A stretch of 64,000 nucleotides of DNA, from NCBI RefSeq assembly GCF_002088275.1, contig NZ_AQQS01000004.1:124001-188000 (forward strand), read 5' to 3'. The notes under the pieces were generated by a model. That model was not told the DNA's origin and ran no database searches. It saw only the letters and a list, made by a program, of their open reading frames with translations. Position 1 is the stretch's first letter; each line of letters begins with the position of its first letter. The position numbers and the translations under genes are program-made. The stretch is from Aurantimonas sp. 22II-16-19i. GTDB taxonomy: Bacteria; Pseudomonadota; Alphaproteobacteria; Rhizobiales; Rhizobiaceae. This document shows positions 37,762-46,630 of the stretch, piece by piece.

Positions 37762-39657
37762 TCAGTCGTCGTCGAGAAACTCGTCCGGATCGCCGAGGAA
37801 GTCGTCGTCGCCGGCCTCGATCGCCGGCGCCGCAACCTCGTCCTCGTCGGTGGCGGAGCGGACGGTGACGTTGGTGATCTTCGCGCCGGGGAAGGCGGCA
37901 AGCACCGCCGCGACTTCCGGGTCGCTGGCGGCGTCGTCGATCAGCGAGGCGCGGCGTTGCGCGTCGCGCTCGTCGAGGGTCGGCTCGCCGCCGGAGGTGA
38001 CGGTGACGACCCAGCGCTGCCCGGTCCACAGATGCAGCCGCTTCATCAGGTCGCCGATCAGCGTCTGCGGCGCTTCGTCGGTCAGCGCCACCTCGATCCG
38101 CCCCGGCTGGAAGCGCACCGGGCGCAGGTAGCGCCGGATCGACACCCGCATCAGCGAATCGCGACGTTCCTCGGCGAGCCTTGCCAGCGCCTCGATGCTG
38201 CCGATCGCCGGCATGTCCGGTTCGGGGGCGGGGCTCGTCTGGAGGCGCGGCCGGGCGTCCATCCGGGCGGCGCCGGAACCCGACGATGCGACGAGGCGCG
38301 GTTGCGGCAGATCGGCGCCGGCAGAGGGGTCGGGCGAGCCGGCGCCGGCCGCGTTCGGGGAGGCGGCGATCGACGCCGAGCCGTTTCCGCCGCCTTGGCC
38401 GTTTCCGCCGCCACCCGGCGAGGCGGGGAGCGCTGCGCCGGCCGGCAGCGCCGCGTCGCCGCCCTCGCGGATGAGGCGCAAGAGATCGTCGGGCGAGGGC
38501 AGGTCCGCCGCGTGGGCGATGCGGATCAGCGCCATCTCGGCGGCCTGGCGCGGCGTCGTGGTGGTGCGCAGCTCCTCGCCGGCCTTCAGGAGCATCTGCC
38601 AGACCTGGCCGAGGGTGCGGATCGACAGCTTCTTCGACAGTTCCAGCCCGCGCTCGGCCTCCATCGGCGAGATCGCCGCGTCCTCGGTCGATTCCGGCAC
38701 GTAGCGCAGGGTGGTGACGAGATGGGTGAAGTCGGCGAGTTCGGAGATCACCACCGCCGGGTCGGCGCCGGCGGCATATTGCTCGCGCAGCTCTTTCAGC
38801 GCGGCGGCGGCATTGCCCGCCATCAGCGTCTCGAACAGGTCGATGATCCGCACCCGGTCGGCGAGCCCCAGCATGTCCCGGACGGCCAGCGCGGTGACGG
38901 TGCCGGCGCCGTGGGCGATCGCCTGGTCGGTGATCGACAGGGAATCGCGCACCGAGCCCTCGGCGGCCCTCGCGATGAGGCGCAGCGCGTCGTCCTCGAC
39001 GCCGACCTTCTCGGCCTCGGCGATCTTCTTCAGATGGGCGATCAGCGTCGCCGATTCGACCCGGCGCAGGTCGAAGCGCTGGCAGCGCGACAGGACGGTG
39101 ATCGGCACCTTGCGGATCTCGGTCGTCGCGAAGACGAACTTCACATGCTCCGGCGGCTCCTCCAGCGTCTTCAAAAGGCCGTTGAAGGCCTGGTTCGACA
39201 GCATGTGGACTTCGTCGATGATGTAGACCTTGTAGCGCGCCGAGACCGGCCGGTAGCGCACCTGGGCGATGATCTCGCGCACGTCGTCGATGCCGGTGTG
39301 GGAGGCGGCGTCCATCTCGACGACGTCGACATGCCGGCCCTCCATGATCGCCTGGCAATGGACGCCGGGGCCGGTCATGTGGATCGTCGGCTCGTGGATC
39401 GCGTCGGTCTCGTAGTTCAGCGCCCGGGCGAGGATGCGCGCCGTCGTCGTCTTGCCGACACCGCGCACTCCCGTCAGCATCCAGGCCTGGGCGATGCGGC
39501 CGGTCTCGAAGGCGTTGGTGAGGGTGCGCACCATCGGCTCCTGGCCGATGAGATCGTCGAAGGAGCGCGGCCGATATTTTCGCGCGAGGACGCGGTAGGG
39601 CTCGGGTTTGTCGGCCGCTGCTGTCGTGGCTTTGTCGGTGCCCTCGGTTTCGCTCAT
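37762..39657 (-). CDS. dnaX: DNA polymerase III subunits tau/gamma
   Basis: AAA+ clamp-loader subunit of the replicative polymerase. The 631 residues include the Walker A motif GVRGVGKTTTA near residue 65, the EMDAASHTGIDDVREI segment, and IIDEVHMLS as Walker B. The zinc-binding module is reduced: of the four Cys found in E. coli only one (in GVHCQAIMEG) is visible, which fits my recollection of alphaproteobacterial relatives. A Gly/Ala/Pro-rich linker (about 410-460) precedes the tau-specific C-terminal domain with its acidic end (DDDFLGDPDEFLDDD). A separate gamma product is not evident. Confidence 0.95.
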   Translation of the reverse strand: MSETEGTDKATTAAADKPEPYRVLARKYRPRSFDDLIGQEPMVRTLTNAFETGRIAQAWMLTGVRGVGKTTTARILARALNYETDAIHEPTIHMTGPGVHCQAIMEGRHVDVVEMDAASHTGIDDVREIIAQVRYRPVSARYKVYIIDEVHMLSNQAFNGLLKTLEEPPEHVKFVFATTEIRKVPITVLSRCQRFDLRRVESATLIAHLKKIAEAEKVGVEDDALRLIARAAEGSVRDSLSITDQAIAHGAGTVTALAVRDMLGLADRVRIIDLFETLMAGNAAAALKELREQYAAGADPAVVISELADFTHLVTTLRYVPESTEDAAISPMEAERGLELSKKLSIRTLGQVWQMLLKAGEELRTTTTPRQAAEMALIRIAHAADLPSPDDLLRLIREGGDAALPAGAALPASPGGGGNGQGGGNGSASIAASPNAAGAGSPDPSAGADLPQPRLVASSGSGAARMDARPRLQTSPAPEPDMPAIGSIEALARLAEERRDSLMRVSIRRYLRPVRFQPGRIEVALTDEAPQTLIGDLMKRLHLWTGQRWVVTVTSGGEPTLDERDAQRRASLIDDAASDPEVAAVLAAFPGAKITNVTVRSATDEDEVAAPAIEAGDDDFLGDPDEFLDDD

Positions 39658-39755
39658 GATGCCGCTTCAGCCGATCCTGCTTCTATGCTCCAGAACCGTT
39701 CTGCAGGCATCACGTGGCAGGTGCAAGGGTCATGGTCTGTCGCTGGACATAGGGC

Positions 39756-40082
39756 CTATCTGGAAGCAGGATAACCCGGATCGTGAAACAGCGCTTCGTA
39801 GTCTCTGCCGCGTGGGAAGATGTTGACGATTTCGACTACCTCGGCGACCCGGTAGAGGATCAGGGCACTTTTCTCGAACGGAACAGATCTGAGGCCGGGC
39901 CTCAAATCGTCGCGTCGCCGGCCGCCCAAGGGGGCGTCGCCGATCTTTTCACATCTTGCCCTGATGCGTTCCACGAAGCCTTCGGCCACGTCGTGGCTCT
40001 GGCTTATATCAAAAATGGCGTCGTAAATCTGTTCGAGATCGAGCCTGGCTTCGTCGCGGTAGGTGACTTCAACGCGTCGCAT
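39756..40082 (-). CDS. ParE-family toxin of a type II toxin-antitoxin pair
   Basis: A 108-residue RelE/ParE-fold protein beginning MRRVEVTYRDEARLDLEQIYDAI. Family features are the helix with VAEGFVERIRARCEKIGDAPLGGRRRDDL and the C-terminal strands ending VVEIVNIFPRGRDYEALF. ParE toxins poison DNA gyrase, but RelE-like members cleave mRNA, so the target is not certain. I use the ATG at 40082; a GTG at 40085 is adjacent. It overlaps the antitoxin by 14 bases. It lies 98 bases upstream of dnaX on the same strand. Confidence 0.85.
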   Translation of the reverse strand: MRRVEVTYRDEARLDLEQIYDAIFDISQSHDVAEGFVERIRARCEKIGDAPLGGRRRDDLRPGLRSVPFEKSALILYRVAEVVEIVNIFPRGRDYEALFHDPGYPASR

Positions 40083-40359
40083 CACCCTGTCCGGCCCGCC
40101 TTTCGCTCATGAAACGCTCCATGCGTGCTCGCATTTCTTCACTCGTCAGGCTCGGTCGCGGATCGTTCAGCGATCGATCGATCTTCGCTCGTATTTCTTC
40201 GAGTTGCTTCTCGTGATCCTCTCGCTCCCGCTGCCAGGCCCGCACGGCCTCCTGCAGCGCCTCGCTCTCCGAGCCGAACTCTCCCGCCTCGACACGTTCG
40301 CGGATGGTCCGCAGCATGTCTGCCGGCAACTCGACGCTGAGCTTTTCTGCGACTGCCAT
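40069..40359 (-). CDS. ParD-family (ribbon-helix-helix) antitoxin
   Basis: A 96-residue antitoxin starting MAVAEKLSVELPADMLRTIRERVEAGEFGSESEALQEAVR, which is the N-terminal ribbon-helix-helix DNA-binding fold. The second half (DHEKQLEEIRAKIDRSL to the end) is charged and helical and should wrap the toxin. It precedes and overlaps the toxin gene, the usual order, and probably represses its own promoter in the 80 bases before it. Confidence 0.87.
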   Translation of the reverse strand: MAVAEKLSVELPADMLRTIRERVEAGEFGSESEALQEAVRAWQREREDHEKQLEEIRAKIDRSLNDPRPSLTSEEMRARMERFMSERRAGQGDATR

Positions 40360-40439
40360 GGCATGCTCCTCTTTGTCCTCGGAGCGAAGATAAGCCGAGC
40401 GCCCGCTTTTTGCACGCGCTTCGGTGCGCCTCCGCCCCC

Positions 40440-41306
40440 TCAGATCTTCAACAGCCGCCGCGCATTTTCCTTCAATATCAGCGGCCGCACCTCGTCCTTC
40501 ATCTCCAGCTTCTCGAAATCGGCGAGCCAGCGGTCGGGCTTGATCACCGGCCAGTCGGAGCCGAACAGCATTTTGTGCCGGAGGATGGAATTGGCGTATT
40601 TGACGAGGATCGGCGGGAAGTATTTCGGCGACCAGCCGGACATGTCGATATAGACGTTCGGCTTGTGCTGGGCGATGGCCAGCGCCTCTTCCTGCCAGGG
40701 GAAGGAGGGGTGGGCCATGATGATCGGCATGTCGGGGAAGTCGACCGCGACGTCGTCGAGATGGATGGGATTGGAATATTTCATCCGCATGCCCATGCCC
40801 CCGCGCATGCCCGAACCGACGCCGGTCTGGCCGGTGTGGAAGAGGGCGATGGCGCCGGCCTCCGCGATGGCCTCGTAAAGCACGTAGGCCGAACGGTCGT
40901 TGGGATAGAAGCCTTGCATCGTCGGATGGAACTTGAAGCCCTTGATGCCGAATTCCGCGATCAGCCGGCGGGCCTCCCGCGCGCCCGCCTTGCCCTTGGC
41001 GGGATCGATCGAGGCGAAGGGGATCATGATGTCGGAGTTTTCCGCCGCGATCTGAGCCACCTCCTCGTTGGCATAGCGGCGAAAGCCGGTCTCGCGCTCG
41101 GCGTCGACCGGGAAGATGACGCAGCCGATCTTCTTTTCACGATAGTAGGCGGCCGTTTCCACCATCGTCGGCGGGTGCTCGTAGGGCGCCTTGAAATAGG
41201 TCGCCATCGCCGCCTGGAAGTCGTCGTAGCCGTCGTCCGGATGGCAGCCGCAAGGCTCCTCGGCATGGGTGTGGATGTCGATGGCGATCAGGTCGTCGAC
41301 ATTCAT
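40440..41306 (-). CDS. Amidohydrolase-family hydrolase, candidate beta-ketoacyl-CoA hydrolase
   Basis: A 288-residue metal-dependent TIM-barrel hydrolase. Metal ligands are visible as H12 and H14 (IDIHTH), the His of ALFHTGQTG, the His of IMAHPSFPW and the Asp of FGSDWP. Related amidohydrolases sit in hydroxycinnamate clusters of Agrobacterium and Rhodopseudomonas and release the aromatic acid from a 4-hydroxyphenyl-beta-ketoacyl-CoA. Here a MarR regulator, a hydratase and a feruloyl-CoA synthase are neighbours, which supports that role (inference). It follows marR by 58 bases on the same strand. Confidence 0.8.
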   Translation of the reverse strand: MNVDDLIAIDIHTHAEEPCGCHPDDGYDDFQAAMATYFKAPYEHPPTMVETAAYYREKKIGCVIFPVDAERETGFRRYANEEVAQIAAENSDIMIPFASIDPAKGKAGAREARRLIAEFGIKGFKFHPTMQGFYPNDRSAYVLYEAIAEAGAIALFHTGQTGVGSGMRGGMGMRMKYSNPIHLDDVAVDFPDMPIIMAHPSFPWQEEALAIAQHKPNVYIDMSGWSPKYFPPILVKYANSILRHKMLFGSDWPVIKPDRWLADFEKLEMKDEVRPLILKENARRLLKI

Positions 41307-41364
41307 CGGGGTGTCCTCCCTGTTTCGGTCTCGCCGCGCGATGGCCGGCCGAGACCCGTGCGGC

Positions 41365-41883
41365 TCAAAGCCCGTTCAACTTGCGCAGCAGCGCGAACAG
41401 CGTCTGCCGCTCGTCCGGGGTGAGACAGGCCGCGCTCGCCTGCTCGTGCTGCCGGAACTTCGCCCTCTTGGCCTCGACCAGGCGGTGGCCGTCCCCGGTC
41501 AGCGTCAGCTCCACCGCGCGCCGATCGTCCGGCGGCACCCGCCGCTCGATCAGGCCGGCCTCGCCGAAGCCCTGGACGATCTTCGCCATGTGCGAGCGCT
41601 TGATCATCAGCGCCGCGGCGAGAACGCCCTGGCGGATGCCGGGATTCTCGCCGATCGTGATCAGCACCGAGAAGCCGCCGGGCTGCAGACCCTCCTCGGC
41701 GAAGGCCGCGAAGAAGGCGTCGAAGGCGCGGATCTGGGCGAGCCGGAGATGGAAGCCGAGGCTCGTCGCCAGCGGCCCGAGGGCGATCTGCGGGATGGCG
41801 GAGAGGCGCCCGTCGTCCCCGGCATCGCTCCCCGCATCGTCCGGGACGCTCGTCGCGGCCGCGTGGCGGGAAATGGCGCTCAC
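41365..41883 (-). CDS. MarR regulator of the hydroxycinnamate locus
   Basis: A 172-residue winged-helix regulator. It starts at a GTG (41883) overlapping the hydratase stop (GTGA). The recognition region is RQGVLAAALMIKRSHMAKIVQGF and the wing ERRVPPDDRRAVELTLT. It lies within the catabolic operon, between hydratase and amidohydrolase, so it is probably autoregulated. MarR-type HcaR/CouR proteins that respond to hydroxycinnamoyl-CoA control such loci in other alphaproteobacteria. This one is a good candidate, but ligand and operator are not established. Confidence 0.87.
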   Translation of the reverse strand: MSAISRHAAATSVPDDAGSDAGDDGRLSAIPQIALGPLATSLGFHLRLAQIRAFDAFFAAFAEEGLQPGGFSVLITIGENPGIRQGVLAAALMIKRSHMAKIVQGFGEAGLIERRVPPDDRRAVELTLTGDGHRLVEAKRAKFRQHEQASAACLTPDERQTLFALLRKLNGL

Positions 41884-42680
41884 CTGTCGCCGTCCCGCTT
41901 CTCCAGCGCCACCTTGCCGGCGCGCTTTTCCAGGAAGGCTTGCAGCCGCTCCTTGGCCTCGGGGCTGGTCTGGGTGAAGGAGGCCATCAGGCTCTCGACG
42001 AAGAGGCCGTCCTCCGAGCTCATGTCCTGGATGCGGGGCAGAGCGTGGATGACCGCGTAGTTCGACAGCGGCGCGTTGCCGGCGGCGGCTTTCGCAATGG
42101 TTTTGGCCTTGTCCAGCGCCTCGCCCTCGCCGACGACATATTGCACGACGTTCCAGCGCTCGGCGGTCGCAGCATCGATCACCCGGCCGGAGAGCATGAG
42201 ATCGCTCATCCGGGCGGCGCCCATCAGCCTTGCGACGCGCACCGCACCGCCGCCGCCGACGAAGATGCCGCGCTGGCCCTCGGGCAGGGCGAAGAAGGCG
42301 GAGGCGTCGGCGACGCGGATATGGGTCGATGCGGCGAGTTCCAGCCCGCCGCCGACGACCGCGCCATGCAGCGCCGAGACCCACGGGATGCGGCCGCGCT
42401 CGATGGTCGCAAACACCTGATGCCAGCGACGCGAGCCGTAGATTCCCTCGATCGGCGACTTCTCGGAGTGTTCGGCGAGATCCAGCCCAGCGCAGAAATG
42501 CGGGCCGTGGCCGAAGATGACGGCGGCCTTGGCGGTCTTCTCGATGCTGGCGACGGCATCGGCGATCGCCTCGACGAAGCGGTCGGAGATGGCGTTGCGC
42601 TTGGCCGGGCGGTTGAGCCCGAGAAGCGCGATGGGGCCATCCTCCTCGATGGTCACGAATTCACTCGTCGCCTGGTCCAT
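41880..42680 (-). CDS. Crotonase-family hydratase (candidate hydroxycinnamoyl-CoA hydratase)
   Basis: A 266-residue enoyl-CoA hydratase-like protein. Oxyanion-hole segments are HFCAGLDLAEHSE and HGAVVGGGLELAASTHIRVAD, and an acidic residue follows in ALPEGQRGIFVGGGG. The C-terminus is a long helix ending in a basic tail. It is divergent from feruloyl-CoA synthase and coupled to marR downstream. Hydration of feruloyl-CoA or coumaroyl-CoA without the retro-aldol cleavage of classical Ech is the likely role, because the neighbouring amidohydrolase fits the beta-keto route. Confidence 0.85.
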   Translation of the reverse strand: MDQATSEFVTIEEDGPIALLGLNRPAKRNAISDRFVEAIADAVASIEKTAKAAVIFGHGPHFCAGLDLAEHSEKSPIEGIYGSRRWHQVFATIERGRIPWVSALHGAVVGGGLELAASTHIRVADASAFFALPEGQRGIFVGGGGAVRVARLMGAARMSDLMLSGRVIDAATAERWNVVQYVVGEGEALDKAKTIAKAAAGNAPLSNYAVIHALPRIQDMSSEDGLFVESLMASFTQTSPEAKERLQAFLEKRAGKVALEKRDGDR

Positions 42681-42747
42681 CCTGCCGTTCCCGCCGCGCT
42701 GTCCTCTGCTTCGCCGCCATCACAACACCGGCTGCCGGGAGAAGTCA

Positions 42748-42786
42748 ATTTTGTTTCTTCGTGGATTGTTTTCGAGTGGACAAAAT
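42748..42786. promoter_or_regulatory. AT-rich divergent promoter region with inverted repeat
   Basis: ATTTTGT at 42748-42754 and ACAAAAT at 42780-42786 form an inverted repeat around a 25-base spacer, in an AT-rich island of the 170-base region between the divergent hydratase and feruloyl-CoA synthase genes. It is a candidate for promoters and MarR control of both directions. Confidence 0.4.
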
Positions 42787-42850
42787 CGCCGGCCTGGGTC
42801 ACCTTCCACCGGCATCGAAGGGTTCGGGAGCGATGCGACGGGAGGATCAC

Positions 42851-44743
42851 ATGGTCGACGGACAGGGGACGGCATCGAGCGCGGCGGATGAGGGTGATGC
42901 GGCCCCGCCGCTGCGGCCTTCGCGGGTCTGGGAGCCGGTGGTGCGGACTAAGACGCGGCCGGACGGCAGCCTCCTCGTCACCCAGGACGGCGCCCTGCCG
43001 GACTATCCGAAGCGGCTGACCGAGAGGCTGCTGCATTGGGCGGAGCGGGCGCCGGATCGCATCCTCTTCGCCCAGCGGCCCGCGCCCGGTGCGAAGGGCT
43101 GGGACACCATCAGCTACGGCGAGATGGCAAGCCGCATCGCCGCCGTCGGCCAGGCGCTCCTCGACAGCCCGGCATCGCCCGACCGGCCGGTGATGATCCT
43201 CTCGGGCAATTCCCTCGATCACGCCACCCTTGCTCTCGCGGCGATGCATGTCGGCATCCCCTATGCGCCGATCTCGCCGGCCTATTCCCTGGTCTCGCGG
43301 GATTTCGCCAAGCTGCAGGGGATCGCCGCGGACCTGACGCCCGGCGTCGTCTATGCCGGCGACGGCAAGGCATTCGGCGCGGCGATCGCGGCGATCCTTC
43401 CCGAGGATGCGCTGCTCGTTCTCGGCTCCGGCGAGGTCGAAGGGACGGCCGCGGTCTTGTTCGGCTCGCTGCTCGAGACGGCTGCGACCGCCGCGGTCGA
43501 GGAAGCGCATGCGGCGGTCGGGGCCGAGACGGCCGCCAAGATCCTGTTCACCTCCGGCTCCACCGGCAGCCCCAAGGGGGTGATCCAGACCCACGGCATG
43601 CTGGCCGCCAACCAGGCGATGGTCGCCGACTGCTATCGCTTCCTCGAGGACGGGCCGCCCGTCCTGGTCGACTGGGCGCCCTGGAACCACACGGCGGCCG
43701 GCAACAAGGTTTTCAACCTCACCTTCTGGCACGGCGGCAGCTACTATATCGATGAGGGCAAGCCGACGCCCGGCGGCATGGAGGAGACCTGCCGCAATCT
43801 GAAGGAGGTCTCGCCGACCTGGTATTTCAACGTGCCCAAGGGCTACGAGGAACTCTGCCGCCGCTTCGAAGCGGACGACGCGCTGCGCCGCTCGTTCTTC
43901 CGCGACCTGAAGATGATGATGTATGCCGGCGCCGGCATGGCCCAGCACACCTGGGACGCGCTGGAGGCGCATGCGTTCGAGACCCTCGGACACCAGGTCC
44001 GCCTCGTCTCCGGGCTCGGCTCCACCGAGACCGGCCCCTTCGCCCTCGCCGGCACCGATCCGCAGCCGCAGGCCGGTAACATCGGGATTCCTGCGAGGGA
44101 AGTGACGCTGAAGCTGGTGCCGAGCGGCGGCCGGCTCGAGGCGCGGCTGAAGAGCCCGAGCATCACGCCGGGCTATTGGCGCAGGCCGGAACTCACCGCC
44201 GAGGCCTTCGACGAGGAGGGCTTCTACCGGCTCGGCGACGCGCTGCGCTTTGCCGAGGCGGGAAGCGCCGAGAAGGGATTCCTCTTCGACGGCCGGGTGG
44301 CCGAGAACTTCAAGCTCGGCACCGGAACCTGGGTGGCCGTCGGCCCCCTGCGGGCCGCCCTCGTCGATCATTTCGGCGCGGCGATCCGCGACGCGGTGAT
44401 CGCCGGCGAGGGGCAGGACGAGATCGGCGCCCTCGGGCTGGCCGACATCGCCGAATGCCGCCGCCTCCTCGGGGACGGGGCGAGCGGGCTCGGCGACGAG
44501 GACCTGCTCCGCCATCCGGGCCTGCGCGACCATCTGGCGGCGCTGCTGGCTGCCTTTGCTGCTCGCGCCACCGGGTCTGCGACCCGCGTCGACCGCCTCG
44601 TCCTCATCGACACGCCCGTTTCGATCGACCGCGGCGAGATCACCGACAAGGGGTCGCTCAACCAGCGGGCCGTTCTCGCCAACCGGCCGGAGCTGGTGGC
44701 CGCCCTCTATGATGATCGCGACCCCCGTCTCATCCGCGGGTAG
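42851..44743 (+). CDS. Feruloyl-CoA synthase
   Basis: ANL-superfamily ligase that activates ferulate, coumarate or caffeate to CoA thioesters. I choose the ATG at 42851 because GGGAGG precedes it, giving 630 residues; upstream in-frame ATGs at 42833 and a GTG at 42761 are less likely. The N-terminal LPDYPKRLTERLLHWAERAP and MILSGNSLDHATLALAAMHV segments are typical of Fcs rather than acetyl-CoA synthetases. The P-loop FTSGSTGSPKGVIQTH lies near 232-247. The C-terminal lid carries the FDGRVAENFKLGTGTWV segment characteristic of this family. It faces the hydratase-marR-amidohydrolase operon. Confidence 0.92.
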   Translation: MVDGQGTASSAADEGDAAPPLRPSRVWEPVVRTKTRPDGSLLVTQDGALPDYPKRLTERLLHWAERAPDRILFAQRPAPGAKGWDTISYGEMASRIAAVGQALLDSPASPDRPVMILSGNSLDHATLALAAMHVGIPYAPISPAYSLVSRDFAKLQGIAADLTPGVVYAGDGKAFGAAIAAILPEDALLVLGSGEVEGTAAVLFGSLLETAATAAVEEAHAAVGAETAAKILFTSGSTGSPKGVIQTHGMLAANQAMVADCYRFLEDGPPVLVDWAPWNHTAAGNKVFNLTFWHGGSYYIDEGKPTPGGMEETCRNLKEVSPTWYFNVPKGYEELCRRFEADDALRRSFFRDLKMMMYAGAGMAQHTWDALEAHAFETLGHQVRLVSGLGSTETGPFALAGTDPQPQAGNIGIPAREVTLKLVPSGGRLEARLKSPSITPGYWRRPELTAEAFDEEGFYRLGDALRFAEAGSAEKGFLFDGRVAENFKLGTGTWVAVGPLRAALVDHFGAAIRDAVIAGEGQDEIGALGLADIAECRRLLGDGASGLGDEDLLRHPGLRDHLAALLAAFAARATGSATRVDRLVLIDTPVSIDRGEITDKGSLNQRAVLANRPELVAALYDDRDPRLIRG

Positions 44744-44893
44744 ATCCCCCGTTGGGTTGCGGCGGCGGGCTGCAGCGGGTTGCAGGCGCAGGCCGCGCCG
44801 ATCCTCATGTGGCAGGATCGCATGCGATGTTGGCACTGCGCCCACAAAATAGGCGACTGCACAACAATCGGGCGGGCAGATCGCCGACGGGAT

Positions 44894-44909
44894 TGGCAAA
44901 ACCGTTGCC
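44894..44909 (+). promoter_or_regulatory. Sigma-54 (RpoN) promoter of amtB
   Basis: TGGCAAAACCGTTGCC matches the -24 GG and -12 GC elements of a sigma-54 promoter with exactly 10 bases between them. It lies about 120 bases upstream of the ammonium-transporter start, as expected for an NtrC-controlled nitrogen gene. A clear NtrC site was not found by eye. Confidence 0.72.
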
Positions 44910-45028
44910 ATTTGCGCGTTTTCTGCGGCGCAGCGAATTGGCATGAAGCTTGATTATTGATCGTCGGGCCCGGAGTTTCAAAGGCGCCAGCCATCAAGGG
45001 TCGGTCCACGATCGAAAGTTCGAAACAG

Positions 45029-46435
45029 ATGATGAGACCAGTCTTCAACGCACGCACGCTCGCTGCTGCGGGCCTCGGGCTATGCGCGGCCGCGCTCGCC
45101 CTCCATCCGGCCCTCGCCCAGGATGCGCCCGCCGCGGCGAGCGCGGCAACCGAGGCCGCGGCGCCCGCGGCAGCCGCCTCGACGGTCGACAAGGGCGACG
45201 TCGCCTGGATGATGACCTCGACCCTCCTCGTCCTGTTCATGACGATGCCGGGCCTCGCCTTGTTCTATGGCGGTCTGGTGCGGGCCAAGAACATGCTGTC
45301 GGTGCTGATGCAGTGCACGGTCATCACCGGCGTGGTGATGATCGTCTGGGTGCTGTGGGGCTATTCCTTCGCCTTCGGCGGCGGCACCAGCTATTTCTGG
45401 GGCGGCATGGGCAAGGTCTTCCTGGCCGGCGTCACCAAGGATTCCCTGTCGGCGACCTTCTCCGACGGCGTCGAGATCCCCGAATACCTCTTCATCGCCT
45501 TCCAGATGACCTTCGCGGTGATCACCCCGGCGCTGATCGTCGGCGCCTTCGCCGAGCGGATCAAGTTCTCCGCCGTGGTGATGTTCACCATCCTCTGGGT
45601 GACCTTCGTCTACTTCCCCGTCGCGCACATGGTGTGGGACGCCTCGGGCCTGATCTTCAACGGCGTCCTGTCCAACGGCGTCGCCGCCATCGATTTTGCC
45701 GGCGGTACGGTCGTCCATATCAATGCCGGCATCGCCGCGCTGATCGGCTGCATGTTCGTCGGCAAGCGCGCCGGGCTTGGCCGTGACATCATGGCACCCC
45801 ACTCGATGACGCTGACCATGGTCGGCGCCTCGATCCTGTGGGTCGGCTGGTTCGGCTTCAATGCCGGCTCGAACCTCGAATCCAACGCCGGCGCGGTGCT
45901 GGCGATGATCAACACCTTCACCGCCACGGCCGGCGCCATGGTCGCTTGGTGCGTCGTCGAGACGATCATGCGCGGCAAGGCCTCGATGCTGGGCGCTGCC
46001 TCGGGCATCGTCGCCGGCCTCGTCGCCGTGACGCCGGCCTGCGGCACGATCGGCCCGGTCGGCGCCATCGTCCTCGGCGCCATCGCCAGCTGCATGTGCT
46101 ACTTCTTCGTCTCGGTGGTGAAGAACGCACTGAAATACGACGACAGCCTCGACGTCTTCGGCGTCCACGGCGTCGGCGGCATCGTCGGCGCCATCGGCAC
46201 CGGCGTCTTCACCTCGACCGCTCTCGGCGGCACCGGCTATGCGGAGGGCGTCGGCATGACCGGCCAGGTCTGGGCCCAGATCGTCGCCATCCTCATCACC
46301 ATCGTGTGGAGCGGCGTCGGCTCGGCGATCCTGTTCGCCATCACCAAGGCGGTCATCGGCCTGCGCCCGAGCGTCGAGGAAGAGCGCGAAGGCCTCGATC
46401 TCACCTATCACGGCGAGGTCGCCTACCACTCGTAA
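45029..46435 (+). CDS. amtB: Ammonium transporter (Amt family)
   Basis: Trimeric inner-membrane channel for ammonium. From the first of two adjacent ATGs (45029) it has 468 residues: a cleavable signal peptide (about residues 1-31, ending ALHPALA-Q), an Ala-rich linker, then 11 membrane helices. The twin pore histidines are visible in AGGTVVHINAGIAALIG and DVFGVHGVGGIVGAIG, and the periplasmic-gate stretch is in MPGLALFYGGLVRAKN. A sigma-54-like promoter lies upstream. glnK, usually its operon partner, is absent from the window. Nothing else is seen in 44744-45028. Confidence 0.94.
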   Translation: MMRPVFNARTLAAAGLGLCAAALALHPALAQDAPAAASAATEAAAPAAAASTVDKGDVAWMMTSTLLVLFMTMPGLALFYGGLVRAKNMLSVLMQCTVITGVVMIVWVLWGYSFAFGGGTSYFWGGMGKVFLAGVTKDSLSATFSDGVEIPEYLFIAFQMTFAVITPALIVGAFAERIKFSAVVMFTILWVTFVYFPVAHMVWDASGLIFNGVLSNGVAAIDFAGGTVVHINAGIAALIGCMFVGKRAGLGRDIMAPHSMTLTMVGASILWVGWFGFNAGSNLESNAGAVLAMINTFTATAGAMVAWCVVETIMRGKASMLGAASGIVAGLVAVTPACGTIGPVGAIVLGAIASCMCYFFVSVVKNALKYDDSLDVFGVHGVGGIVGAIGTGVFTSTALGGTGYAEGVGMTGQVWAQIVAILITIVWSGVGSAILFAITKAVIGLRPSVEEEREGLDLTYHGEVAYHS

Positions 46436-46630
46436 GCGGCGGGCTCCGCCGCGGCAACGCGGCGGGGCGGCTCCTGCAAACCAACGAAGCCCGTGTGCCG
46501 GACAGGCGCGCGGGCTTTGCCGTGCCCGGTCCGCGAACGCTGCGTCTCCTTGCCGGGCTAGAATTGCCGCTACCTGTGATCGACGAGGGACCGCCGCTGG
46601 CGGTCCGGACATGATCGAAGGATGACAGCG

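Noticed and set aside
39658-39780. 4.5S SRP RNA (ffs), sometimes found beside dnaX
   Set aside because: The conserved GGTCCGGAAGGAAGCAGCC-type domain IV loop is not present in the flanks of dnaX.
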